A DNA stretch of 64,000 nucleotides, taken from NCBI RefSeq assembly GCF_000171815.1, contig NZ_ABGR01000003.1, forward strand, positions 1-64,000, given 5' to 3'. Positions 27,045 through 36,701 of this stretch are shown here, piece by piece. The translations under genes and the position numbers were made by a program. Below the pieces are notes generated by a model. It saw only the letters and a program-made list of their open reading frames with translations, ran no database searches and was not told where the DNA came from. The stretch comes from Vibrio sp. AND4. Lineage in GTDB: Bacteria; Pseudomonadota; Gammaproteobacteria; Enterobacterales; Vibrionaceae. The number at the start of each line of letters is the position of its first letter. Positions within the stretch are counted from its first letter, which is position 1.

Positions 27045-30000
27045 TATCTTCTCTTTCTTGTCCTTTCTAGACCACCAACTATCCCTCCTAAATTTGAAAA
27101 AGCAAGGTCAAGTTGTGCCCCCAGAAATGTAGCTCCGGGGTAAGCTGTGAGTCCTGCGGCCGCCCCTCCACCAATACCAGCTCCCAACACAGAACCCAAA
27201 TTGACGCAAGATATAGGCCTACCCTTTCTATCTAAAACATAGATCTGCCCAGCAGCATTACTAACCATTGCACCCAATACAGGATTTATAACACTTAGTA
27301 AACCACCGAACGCCCCTGTGTAAGCACCCACTAAAATATCATCGGAATCACCGCCCTGAACCCAAGCACCAATAGCTCCATTTATTGCGCCAACCCCGAT
27401 TCCAATCAATATTGGATTTCTACCATCCGGGTCCACGTACCCCAACGGGTCACCATTTACATAAGCATAGAGGTTTATCCCACCTTGCTCTTGCAATGGA
27501 TCACGGTTAAGCCAACGGCGCTGATACGGCGAATAGAACCGATAGCCAAAATAAACTAACCCACTCGCAAAGTCACTGCGTTTCGTTGAGTAACCAAAGG
27601 GTTGTTGGCTGAAATCGCCGCCTTCTACTTGACCATATGGGGTGTATTGATAGCTCTCAACTACCTGGCCAGAAGCGTTTAAGACTTTTTGAACATGGCC
27701 TAGATGGTTGTACACATAGGTATAGATGTCACTGCTTGTCTTCGCCACCAGTAGGCCACCAATACCACCTGGTGCCGACTTATCCCAAGCATATTCTTGA
27801 ACCACCTCTCCCTCAGCGTTACGCTGCTGAAGCTCCACTAACCCAAGGCGAACAAACTGCTTTTCTTCTACCAGCGCTTTATTTTTGTATAGCTGATACT
27901 GAGCGAGCATATGGTCATACCCGTAAGCAAATGTCTCACGATATTTTGTGTCACCCCGGGTAAAACTCAGCTTGATTAAACGATTTTCTGCATCGTACTC
28001 CGCCTCAAACGGCACGCCATCATCCAAGAGTCCCTTAATTGGGTTACCGTCTTTATCGTAGACGAACGCTTTGTCGTCTCCATTCCACTCGGTGATCTGG
28101 TTAAGTTCATTGTATTTAGCATTGGATTGCTGCCTAGGTAGAAACCAAGCTGGTGTTCCTGTCTGCTCTGCAATTTGTCCTGCTTCATCAAATCGATATT
28201 GGTAATCAGCCAGAGTGCCATCTTTACTTTTGTACAAAATCGCACTTAAGTCACCCTTTTCATTTAGCGTCGTCTTTCTGGTCACGCCATTAGGTAAAAC
28301 TACACTCGCAGAGAACGCCAACGGTGAATAATCGTAGTGATAAGCAAATCGCTGTCCCAACGCATTTATCTCAACGACCCTACCCAAGTCATCGTACTTA
28401 TATGCGGTATTTAGCTTACCACCGGCGTACAACTCGGATAACAAATCAAGATTGTTATAGTGCAGGGTTATAGTGTCGTTGTCTCGTGGTCCATCAATCT
28501 CAGCAAGACGCCCATTTTTCTCATATTGATATCGGGTAGATCCAATCGCATCTTTCACTTCACTAAGAAGACCGAGCTCATTGTAGCTGTATTCGACACT
28601 TGGCGTTTGATCACTGTATTCAATTTTATCTAACTGCTGTTTCTTGTTGAAATGAAGGGTTTTGGTAATGCCTCTAGCATTCGTTACCTTCTTGATTCGA
28701 CCTTTATTGTATTCGTACTTTAAACTACTGCCATCTGGATAAACCTTCTTACTCAGTTCTCCTGAGGAGGTGTACTCAAAAGATGTTTGGTTTTGATTTT
28801 GATCCGTAAATGATGTAACCAGACCCGCTTTTGAGCGACCAATTTGAATACTCCCTTTGGCTGGGTTGATTACCTCCGTAAGTTGCTTTTGCGCATCATA
28901 CCGATACTGGTAATCCCGATCACCTGGCAATGTTTCTTTTTCAAGTACACGAGGACAACTACCAAACTGGCGCTGAATTGTCCGGCCCGCCGCATTGCGG
29001 ATTTTTGTTAAGGTATTAATCTTATTGTATTCAAAGTGCGTTTCGTAATCTGCGGCATCCTTATTGGAGATCACTCGACCTATCTCATCATATCCATAAC
29101 GACGGACGATCTCTGAACCTACACGAACGGATGTGACTCGGCCTTTTGCATCACGCTCAAATGTGCTGATGACACCATTTGCATCAGTGGTAGAAATTAA
29201 ATTACCAGTTGAATCATAGCCATATCGCGTAGTTAATCCGTCCATGTCGGTATATTCAGTCACTCGATGGTGGTCATCATAAGTAAACTGTTCATCACCA
29301 AATGGACCGACAATACTTGTCAAATCGAGCCCATTATTCGCATAAATAAATTGCGTTGAACGACCAAGCGAGTCAATGCTTTTCAGCAACTGACCATTGT
29401 TCGTCCACGAGTACTCGCTCTTTTGTCCAAAAGGATCCGTTGCTGATTTAAGTTTATTGTCGCTGTAGTACTTGTATTCGAAGCTTGCACCATCTGGATA
29501 AGTGATTTCAGAAATTTCACCCCTGCGACCATTTGGCACCACAAATTCATAAATTGTTTTTGGGGTATCGTAGTGCGAATTGTTTTTTTCGCTCTCGTAT
29601 TCTTGATAGTGGTCGGCATCTACATACCAAGATCTGCCATGGAAACCGTCAAAATAATATTCCTCTTTCCCACCGGTCGGTAAAGTCACTGTAATGCGAT
29701 AGTTTTCCCACATTGCAGTACCAGGAGGATTATAAGCATCGAAGTTATTGTGTATACCGTCTGCTGGCTCGATATAAAATTGAGTTTTACCTCTTGCGTC
29801 CGTCAACGATGTTACTAAATGATCATCATCGTATGTCAAGGATGCTCGGTAACCCTCCATGTCAGTCATTGCGACTAGGTTTCGTGATTTGTCATATTCA
29901 AAAAGGGCATAACGACCAAAAGGATCGTCGACTCTTTCAATCAAACCTGAAGAGTTATATTGAAAACTCGTTACCTGACCTAACGCATCCGTCACGTGCG

Positions 30001-31684
30001 TCACCTTGGCCGTTTTGTCGTATCCTACTGTGACTCGATTACCCGAGTTATCGACCTCAGCTAGCAAGAAGTTTTGTAGGGCTTTGGTTCCCTCTGGTAC
30101 CCCGTAAATACGTTGCGAACCGTCTGCATATGTGAGCAGCCACTTTCCATCATCACTCTTAGTCAATGATGTTGACGAGTAACGGTCTGATTGATAAACC
30201 CCATGATTATTTAATATAAAAACACTTTCGCTGCCATCTGCTTCAAAAATAGTAACGGCATCACCCGGATCCACTACCAGATAGGACGCGTAATTAAACA
30301 TCCATCGATGACCAAAAGGTTCATTTTGTGCGAGCACACTTTGTGTATTGTAACTTAGCTTCACCTCAACGCCAGGGCCGACTGTTGTGTCATACCATAG
30401 CGGAGCGTCTGTCATATAAAGGTTGAGATTAATGACATTGACCGACCAAATAGGTGCGCCTCTGCCGCGGCAGTTTTTATCTGGGTTACTGCCCTCCTTA
30501 TTAGGGGTATTATCATCAGGTTCTGAACCAGGATCTCCTCCTTCGCTTGGTGGACGTTGGATACCACAACAGCCCCCATGAGTGGAGTTAGCGTCTTCGA
30601 GAGACAGTGCTGTCCCGACGGATGATGAAGCCCCCTTAGACAATAAGATAGCGTTACCTTGCCATTCCTTTTCAAGCTGCTCAGCTGAAAAATGAAAACG
30701 CCGATTCATCTGTGGGTCAACAATATAAAATTGCCCAGCTTCGACTCGCTCAAGAACCCAGTAATGTCCCTTACCACCGGTTGCTGCTCTACTAACTTGT
30801 AAGATTGCTGGTTCAGCTAGAGCGGCTAGTTCACTAACTTTGGCTTTAACTGCAAGTGCGTGATAACCATATTTAACAGCTAACTGCCTCAACTCTTCTA
30901 TGCTAAAACCTTCAGCCTCATTATCTGGGACATAACCGAGAACTGCTTCAGAATCCTCGAATTGACCATCACCATTGAGTAAATAGGCCAGAGCCCGTGT
31001 TCCGCAATCGAGCAAACCGCCAGCCTGATTTTTAAGAAGCGATAACTTACGCAGCCAAATTGAAGCATATGATCTCAACCTCCAGTCTGGTGCGTTCTTC
31101 ACTACCTCCGCAAATAGGGTTTTTGCCTCTTCTGGATTATTTTCCATCAACCGAAGAACAGCTAAACGACTCTTCGCTTTGGCAACCATTTGTTGAGCGC
31201 CTGAATATTCAGAGTCTTGATTTGTTTGGATGACCTCGTTGAACAACTGGTTTGCCGTCGAGTATTGCCCGGTAAAGCGAGCATTACAGGCCATATGTAA
31301 TGTTGCTTCAGATGCCCAAGCGCTATTTGGGTATTTCTTCCTGAAAATATCAAACTCCACCGATGCTGAAGCATATTGGTGTTTGTTCCAGTTTTGAATC
31401 GCTTGTCCAAAAGCCATACGTTCCTGCTCATCATCACTGGCTATTAAGTCCATTAGATGGAACGACTCAGGTTCGAGATTATCTTCAACAGGGTGAGTTG
31501 GGGCTAATACGCCCCCTAGTTGTCCCGCCTCACTCAATTGCTTATGTGTTGGAGCCGTGGACAAGTCCATTTCTATTCGTGATGGTGATACTTGCCTAAT
31601 ATCCAAAGCTTCAGTCTCACGACCACAACCTACAAGACTTATTGAGATCGCTAACCACAATGTCAAAATGCGACCATTATTCAT
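27044..31684 (-). CDS. Lipid-anchored Rhs protein with N-terminal C39-like peptidase domain and variable tip
   Basis: The 1546-residue protein has a lipoprotein signal with lipobox LVGC (C20, +2 Gly, so likely outer membrane) and a TPR-like helical region (about 90-215). A C39-like cysteine peptidase domain follows (about 220-350) with candidate catalytic residues C227 in LLDCGTRAL, H307 in GGKGHYWVL and D323 in IVDPQ. After a Gly/Pro/Asp-rich linker come a WSVNV...NLNLYMTDAPLWY entry module and a long array of YD repeats ending GYVDPDGRN. The 123-residue tip is Gly-rich and hydrophobic and ends GGIVGGLERTRKRR. The ATG at 31684 (AAGGT seven bases upstream) is preferred to one at 31705. It sits ten bases after the LamG gene and overlaps the immunity gene. 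Confidence 0.85.
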   Translation of the reverse strand: MNNGRILTLWLAISISLVGCGRETEALDIRQVSPSRIEMDLSTAPTHKQLSEAGQLGGVLAPTHPVEDNLEPESFHLMDLIASDDEQERMAFGQAIQNWNKHQYASASVEFDIFRKKYPNSAWASEATLHMACNARFTGQYSTANQLFNEVIQTNQDSEYSGAQQMVAKAKSRLAVLRLMENNPEEAKTLFAEVVKNAPDWRLRSYASIWLRKLSLLKNQAGGLLDCGTRALAYLLNGDGQFEDSEAVLGYVPDNEAEGFSIEELRQLAVKYGYHALAVKAKVSELAALAEPAILQVSRAATGGKGHYWVLERVEAGQFYIVDPQMNRRFHFSAEQLEKEWQGNAILLSKGASSSVGTALSLEDANSTHGGCCGIQRPPSEGGDPGSEPDDNTPNKEGSNPDKNCRGRGAPIWSVNVINLNLYMTDAPLWYDTTVGPGVEVKLSYNTQSVLAQNEPFGHRWMFNYASYLVVDPGDAVTIFEADGSESVFILNNHGVYQSDRYSSTSLTKSDDGKWLLTYADGSQRIYGVPEGTKALQNFLLAEVDNSGNRVTVGYDKTAKVTHVTDALGQVTSFQYNSSGLIERVDDPFGRYALFEYDKSRNLVAMTDMEGYRASLTYDDDHLVTSLTDARGKTQFYIEPADGIHNNFDAYNPPGTAMWENYRITVTLPTGGKEEYYFDGFHGRSWYVDADHYQEYESEKNNSHYDTPKTIYEFVVPNGRRGEISEITYPDGASFEYKYYSDNKLKSATDPFGQKSEYSWTNNGQLLKSIDSLGRSTQFIYANNGLDLTSIVGPFGDEQFTYDDHHRVTEYTDMDGLTTRYGYDSTGNLISTTDANGVISTFERDAKGRVTSVRVGSEIVRRYGYDEIGRVISNKDAADYETHFEYNKINTLTKIRNAAGRTIQRQFGSCPRVLEKETLPGDRDYQYRYDAQKQLTEVINPAKGSIQIGRSKAGLVTSFTDQNQNQTSFEYTSSGELSKKVYPDGSSLKYEYNKGRIKKVTNARGITKTLHFNKKQQLDKIEYSDQTPSVEYSYNELGLLSEVKDAIGSTRYQYEKNGRLAEIDGPRDNDTITLHYNNLDLLSELYAGGKLNTAYKYDDLGRVVEINALGQRFAYHYDYSPLAFSASVVLPNGVTRKTTLNEKGDLSAILYKSKDGTLADYQYRFDEAGQIAEQTGTPAWFLPRQQSNAKYNELNQITEWNGDDKAFVYDKDGNPIKGLLDDGVPFEAEYDAENRLIKLSFTRGDTKYRETFAYGYDHMLAQYQLYKNKALVEEKQFVRLGLVELQQRNAEGEVVQEYAWDKSAPGGIGGLLVAKTSSDIYTYVYNHLGHVQKVLNASGQVVESYQYTPYGQVEGGDFSQQPFGYSTKRSDFASGLVYFGYRFYSPYQRRWLNRDPLQEQGGINLYAYVNGDPLGYVDPDGRNPILIGIGVGAINGAIGAWVQGGDSDDILVGAYTGAFGGLLSVINPVLGAMVSNAAGQIYVLDRKGRPISCVNLGSVLGAGIGGGAAAGLTAYPGATFLGAQLDLAFSNLGGIVGGLERTRKRR

Positions 31685-31694
31685 TTTAATTACC

Positions 31695-34600
31695 TTATTT
31701 TTCATCGGTTTTTGTTTTTATAATGTCTGTGTCAGACAGCTTCATATCAAATTTTCCGGTCGCCACGTTCTCAACCCACAAGCCTCGATAACGGCTAAAG
31801 TTGTAATACGCCATTAAGTTGCTTTCACCTGCTCGCGGTGGCACCCCCATGTAGCCTTGCATATCGCTGCCATCAAGCGCTCGTGACCAAACTTGAACAT
31901 CGTCTAAGAGAGCATCCTGAAAATCTGAAGCACCTTCCAAACGGTTCATCGCGCCAACAAGTAAACTCCTTAAGCTGTCCCCTTGAAATTCAGCCCAGTT
32001 GCCACGACTTATTTCTCGCCCATTAAGGTAAAAAATACGTTCACGCGAAGCTTTGTCGAATACAACGGCTAGGTGCAGCCATTGATCCACCTCAACCTTG
32101 TCTGACTCTGTATACCGGTCTCTACCAGCACCAGATGTCGGCTTGCCATGATCTAATCCAACATACAGTTTGTGATCATCGCCATCATTCACACCAGACA
32201 ATTGATAACGACTATCCAATGTTTTGAACTTCACCCAGTACATAAAAGTCATGGACTGGTCACCAGAAGGCATGAATCCTGTGTAACCAAATGCTTCTTT
32301 ATCAGTGACATCTAAGACGTGTTCACCCGAGACCACCGCTTCACCGTTAGCATCGGCCAATATGGCCTGCGCCTGAACGTACTCAGCCCAGTGGCTTATG
32401 CTCTGGTCATTGAGCTCCCCAATATCAAAGCCTTGTAAATCCCAGCCCTTTTCATACTCGAACCCATCATCAATGCCATCGCCATCACTATCTGAACTAC
32501 ACGGATCACCCAGATGCTGGCCTGTTTCTACTCCCATCTCCAGACCATCCGAAAGACCGTCTCCATCACTGTCTGCATTGTAAGGATCACTGCATGTTGA
32601 CAACTCAAAAGTATCACTTAGCCCATCACCATCATGGTCCGTCTCAACTTCAGCTGGCGCCATCAACTTTAATTCAGACAGCTTCATATCAAAGGTGCCA
32701 GTCGCCACGTTCTCAACCCACAAGCCCCTGTAACGGCTAAAGTTGTAATACGCCATTAAGTCGCTTTCACCTGCTCGCGGTGGCACCACCATGTAGCCTT
32801 GTATGTCGCTGCCATCAAGCGCTCTTGACCAAACTTGAACATCGTCTAAGAGAGCATCCTGAAAATCTGAAGCACCTTCCATGCGGTTCATCGCGCCAAC
32901 GAGTAAACTGCGCAAGCTGTTCCCTTGAAATTCAGCCCAGTTGTCACGACTTATTTCTCGCCCATTAAGGTAAAAAATACGTTCACGCGAAGCTTTGTCG
33001 AATACAACGGCTAGGTGCAGCCATTGATCCACCTCAACCTTGTCTGACTCTGTATACTGGCCTCTACCAGCACCAGATGTCGGCTTGCCATGAGCTAATC
33101 CAACATACAGTTTGTGATCATCGCCATCATTCACACCAGACAATTGATAACGACTATCCAATGTTTTGAACTTCACCCAGTACATAAAAGTCATGGACTG
33201 GTCACCAGAAGGCATGAATCCTGTGTAACCAAATGCTTCTTTATCAGTGACATCTAAGACGTGTTCACCCGAGACCACCGCTTCACCGTTGGCATCGGCC
33301 AATATGGCCTGCGCCTGAGCGTACTCAGCCCAGTGGCTTATGTTCTGATCATTGAGCTCCCCAATATCAAAGCCTTGTAAATCCCAGCCCTTTTCATACT
33401 CGAACCCATCATCAATGCCATCGCCATCACTATCTGAACTACACGGATCACCCAGATGCTGGCCTGTTTCTACTCCCATCTCCAGACCATCCGAAAGACC
33501 GTCTCCATCACTGTCTGCATTGTAAGGATCACTGCATGTTGACAACTCAAAAGTATCACTTAGCCCATCACCATCATGGTCCGTCTCAACTTCAGCTGGC
33601 GCCATCAACTTTAATTCAGACAGCTTCATATCAAAGGTGCCAGTCGCCACGTTCTCAACCCACAAGCCCCTGTAACGGCTAAAGTTGTAATACGCCATTA
33701 AGTCGCTTTCACCTGCTCGCGGTGGCACCACCATGTAGCCTTGTATGTCGCTGCCATCAAGCGCTCTTGACCAAACTTGAACATCGTTCAAGCGGGCATC
33801 CTGAAAATCTGAAGCACCTTCCAAACGGTTCATCGCGCCAACGAGTAAACTCCTCAAGCTGCTCCATCGAAATTCAACATAGGTTTCACGGCTAATTTCT
33901 CGTCCATTGAGGTAAAAAATTCGTTCACGCGAAGCTTTATCGAATACAACGGCCAGGTGCAGCCATTGATCCACCTCAACCTTGTCTGACTCTGTATCCC
34001 GGTCACTACCAGCACCAAATGTCGGCCTGCCAGAATCTAATCCAACATACAGTCGGTGATCATCGCCATCATTCACACCAGACAATTGATAACGACTATC
34101 CAATGTTTTGAACTTCACCCAGTACATAAAAGTCATGGACTGGTCACCAGATGGTATGAGCCCTGTGTAACCAAATGCTTCTTTATCAGTGACATCTAAG
34201 ACGTGTTCACCCGAGACCACCGCTTCACCGTTGGCATCGGCCAATATGGCCTGCGCCTGAGCGTACTCAGCCCAGTGGCTTTTGCTCTGGTCATTGAGCT
34301 CCCCAATATCAAAGCCTTGTAAATCCCAGCCCTTTTCATACTCGAACCCATCATCAATGCCATCGCCATCACTATCAGGGCTACATGGGCTACTGAGTTG
34401 TTGACCTGTTTCGATCCCCATCTCCAGACCGTCCGATAGACCGTCGCCATCACTGTCTGCATTGTAGGGATCGCTGCATGTTGCCTGTTCAATATGGTCA
34501 GGTGCTTGGTCTTTATCACTGTCGAGAGGATATAACTGTTCAACTTCTGAGATTACTTTATTGCCGTACTTATCACGAGCCACCGCTTGAATAAAAACAG

Positions 34601-34997
34601 GAGATGTAAACTGAGATAAATCTAAATTCACAGAATTCACACCTTCAACTGATTCATAAAATAACGGCGGTGATTCTGGGCTTATATATAAATCAAAATT
34701 TAAGTCAGATATTTTCTTTGAAAGGTTAAAGTTTATAGTGACACTTTTAAAATTCTGGACTTCTGAAAAATCCAAAGAAAGTTTATATCCATCCAAATTA
34801 TTATCATTACTTTCAGATGTAGATATAATATTTGATAGGATATCATATATGTAAACTACCGACTGATCATCACCTTGTTCTTCCTTTATTTTACTTTCAG
34901 TTATTCGCCCTAAGGGGTCATAGCTGAATTCGATCGCTGAGGCTTGGTTCGTCATAAACATGGCCAAAGCACCTAGTACTGTCCTGATACTCATCAT
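31695..34997 (-). CDS. Secreted protein with three TSP3/LamG repeat units
   Basis: The 1100-residue protein has a signal peptide (to about QASA, residue 21), a short YD/Rhs-like segment (FSYDPLGRITESK), a small beta domain, and three tandem 314-residue units. Each unit has calcium-binding thrombospondin type 3 style repeats (DSDGDGLSDGLEMG, DSDGDGIDDGFEYE) followed by a LamG/concanavalin-like domain (WLHLAVVFDKASRERIFYLNGREIS). It is expected outside the cell, binding glycans or proteins in a calcium-dependent manner. The next gene, the Rhs lipoprotein, starts ten bases after its stop, so the two probably work together, with this one perhaps a scaffold or receptor-binding partner. Start at the first of two ATGs; AAGG fits the second slightly better. 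Confidence 0.8.
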   Translation of the reverse strand: MMSIRTVLGALAMFMTNQASAIEFSYDPLGRITESKIKEEQGDDQSVVYIYDILSNIISTSESNDNNLDGYKLSLDFSEVQNFKSVTINFNLSKKISDLNFDLYISPESPPLFYESVEGVNSVNLDLSQFTSPVFIQAVARDKYGNKVISEVEQLYPLDSDKDQAPDHIEQATCSDPYNADSDGDGLSDGLEMGIETGQQLSSPCSPDSDGDGIDDGFEYEKGWDLQGFDIGELNDQSKSHWAEYAQAQAILADANGEAVVSGEHVLDVTDKEAFGYTGLIPSGDQSMTFMYWVKFKTLDSRYQLSGVNDGDDHRLYVGLDSGRPTFGAGSDRDTESDKVEVDQWLHLAVVFDKASRERIFYLNGREISRETYVEFRWSSLRSLLVGAMNRLEGASDFQDARLNDVQVWSRALDGSDIQGYMVVPPRAGESDLMAYYNFSRYRGLWVENVATGTFDMKLSELKLMAPAEVETDHDGDGLSDTFELSTCSDPYNADSDGDGLSDGLEMGVETGQHLGDPCSSDSDGDGIDDGFEYEKGWDLQGFDIGELNDQNISHWAEYAQAQAILADANGEAVVSGEHVLDVTDKEAFGYTGFMPSGDQSMTFMYWVKFKTLDSRYQLSGVNDGDDHKLYVGLAHGKPTSGAGRGQYTESDKVEVDQWLHLAVVFDKASRERIFYLNGREISRDNWAEFQGNSLRSLLVGAMNRMEGASDFQDALLDDVQVWSRALDGSDIQGYMVVPPRAGESDLMAYYNFSRYRGLWVENVATGTFDMKLSELKLMAPAEVETDHDGDGLSDTFELSTCSDPYNADSDGDGLSDGLEMGVETGQHLGDPCSSDSDGDGIDDGFEYEKGWDLQGFDIGELNDQSISHWAEYVQAQAILADANGEAVVSGEHVLDVTDKEAFGYTGFMPSGDQSMTFMYWVKFKTLDSRYQLSGVNDGDDHKLYVGLDHGKPTSGAGRDRYTESDKVEVDQWLHLAVVFDKASRERIFYLNGREISRGNWAEFQGDSLRSLLVGAMNRLEGASDFQDALLDDVQVWSRALDGSDMQGYMGVPPRAGESNLMAYYNFSRYRGLWVENVATGKFDMKLSDTDIIKTKTDEK
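31732..34487. repeat. Three near-identical 942-base direct repeats
   Basis: The same landmark (CATGTAGCCTTG) occurs at 31848, 32790 and 33732, an exact 942-base period (314 codons). Copies are highly similar, with the copy farthest upstream most diverged. Recombination between copies would change the number of LamG units without breaking the frame. Confidence 0.85.
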
Positions 34998-35746
34998 ATA
35001 GCCTTATGGTCTTTATCAAATTAATGTTATTACCGTTAAACCAACTGATTAACTTAACTTTTGCTAAGGTGATGAATAATCAATTAATAATCGATAGACA
35101 ACAACAAGCTTATGGTACAGTTGAATATGACAATCACAATTTTTAACTTTATGTTATTAATTCGAGATATAACTCACACCAAGGCATATTAAATTTCTAT
35201 GCTTTGGGTAGATATTAATCGCTTTATTAACTTCTATTTGAATAACGAATACTTCGAGTTACTCGCTCCTTTTCGAGCACCAAAAGCTGTTTCTGATAGA
35301 TACCTATTTCGTCGTAACTATAGTTTAGTGACTACTGTAGCAGTTTATCTGTCATGAGAGAGCGTTTGGAAATTAAGGAGAGTCTATTCAACTTGGTATA
35401 CCCTACCAAGCGCTGAATTTGTGGCTAAAATCTCAGACAGTTCTGGCTATCGTGCGCTTAAATACCAACGTTTCCGTACCTCTCACTCAATCAAGGAAAG
35501 CCTGATCCATAACTCTCACTTATCTCTATGTGCCATCACCATAGTGGTAACCCACTATATTTGAACGAGAATTTTGTAGAGACTCGTTCTATAATGAGAA
35601 CGACTTTAATAATTCATTGATTGATGAATATTGAGGCTATGAACTCCCTAGCCAGACAAAACAGACTCACGTTACAATGAACTCAGTTCCACATTCTTCT
35701 CCAGCTTGATACGAATACAAGCACATCATCTCAGAGGAAACGTCGC
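34998..35746. other. Non-coding gap left of the exporter operon
   Basis: These 749 bases hold the promoters of the LamG gene (leftwards) and the HlyD gene (rightwards). The left half is AT-rich. Around 35370-35560 one forward frame reads without stops for some 60 codons (including YRALKYQRFRTSHSIKES), but it has no start with a ribosome binding site, so it may be a gene remnant. No insertion sequence ends were seen. Confidence 0.4.
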
Positions 35747-36697
35747 ATGATGAAGCGAATTATTCTGGGCACCTTAGCCCTTACTCTTTTAACAGCCTGT
35801 TCCAAAGACGATGGTAAACAAGCCCTCGGCACATTAGAGCGCGACCGCGTAACTTTTACTGCTACGTCAAGTGAGATAATTCGTGCCCTCCCCATCAAAG
35901 AGGGTAGCCAAGTAAACGAAGGGGAAGTGCTTGTTCAGCTGGATACTAAAAACCAAGAGGCAGTTTTAGCTCATGCCATCGCCGAGCAAGCGAAAGCAGA
36001 CGCATATCTTTTGAAGTTGACCAATGGTGAGCGACCAGAAGACATTGCAGCCGCCCAAGCTCGCGTCGCCAGATCACAGGCACAGTTAATTGAAGCGCAA
36101 AAAAACTACCAACGTAAGGCCGAGCTCGTTCGTAAGAAGCTTGTTAGCCAATCTGAAAAAGACACAGCTTTAGCTGCAAGAGACTCTGCACGAGCCGAGC
36201 TCGACTCATCACAGGAAGAGTTCAGTAAACTGACGGCGGGCTCCCGCCCTGAGGATATTGAACAAGCCAAAGCCGCGCTCATGGCTGCAAAAGCCGATGT
36301 GGCTCTACAAGAACAAAAACTGGCAGAGTTAACCATCACCGCCACTCGGGACGGTTTACTCGATACTCTACCGTTTAATCTTGGTGAACGTGTGCCTGTC
36401 AACGGTATCGTTGCTGTAATTCAAGCAAGCCGTGTTCCTTATGCGCGTGTTTATGTGCCAGCAAACTATCGAGTCGGCTTTGTGCCAGGTAAAACCGTTC
36501 AAGTCCATGTAGATGGCGTCGATCAAGCTTATTCCGGAACCGTTCGCTGGGTCGCTACCGAGCCCTCATTTACGCCTTATTTTGCGCTTACCGAAGAAGA
36601 GCGTTCGCGTTTGATGTATCTTGCAGAAGTCGACTTGCAAGATTCTGCGCAATCCCTGCCTTCTGGTATTCCAGCACAAGTAGATTTGGTGGAGTAA
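35747..36697 (+). CDS. HlyD-family periplasmic adaptor lipoprotein
   Basis: The 316-residue product has a lipoprotein signal with lipobox LLTAC (Cys18), a split biotinyl-lipoyl domain (IKEGSQVNEGEVLVQLDTKN), a long coiled-coil hairpin (about 70-200, rich in Ala/Glu/Lys, with the repeated NGERPEDIAAAQA and AGSRPEDIEQAKA phrases) and a beta-barrel end. This is the YbhG/YhiI type of membrane fusion protein that links an ABC-2 exporter to an outer membrane channel. It is the first gene of a three-gene operon with four bases before the ATPase gene. GAGGAAA precedes the paired ATG codons; translation may start at either. Confidence 0.85.
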   Translation: MMKRIILGTLALTLLTACSKDDGKQALGTLERDRVTFTATSSEIIRALPIKEGSQVNEGEVLVQLDTKNQEAVLAHAIAEQAKADAYLLKLTNGERPEDIAAAQARVARSQAQLIEAQKNYQRKAELVRKKLVSQSEKDTALAARDSARAELDSSQEEFSKLTAGSRPEDIEQAKAALMAAKADVALQEQKLAELTITATRDGLLDTLPFNLGERVPVNGIVAVIQASRVPYARVYVPANYRVGFVPGKTVQVHVDGVDQAYSGTVRWVATEPSFTPYFALTEEERSRLMYLAEVDLQDSAQSLPSGIPAQVDLVE

Positions 36698-36701
36698 GCC
36701 A

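Noticed and set aside
26017..27963. Forward frames of 108 codons at 26017 and 27637
   Set aside because: Both are antisense to the duplicated Rhs core and are near-identical for that reason only.
31838..34543. Forward-strand frames of about 60 codons recurring every 942 bases, and a 115-codon minus-strand shadow frame
   Set aside because: They are other-frame shadows of the LamG repeats and recur only because the DNA is repeated.
35370..35560. Open forward stretch upstream of the HlyD gene as a gene or transposase fragment
   Set aside because: No start codon with a ribosome binding site and no recognisable transposase motif; described only as a possible remnant.
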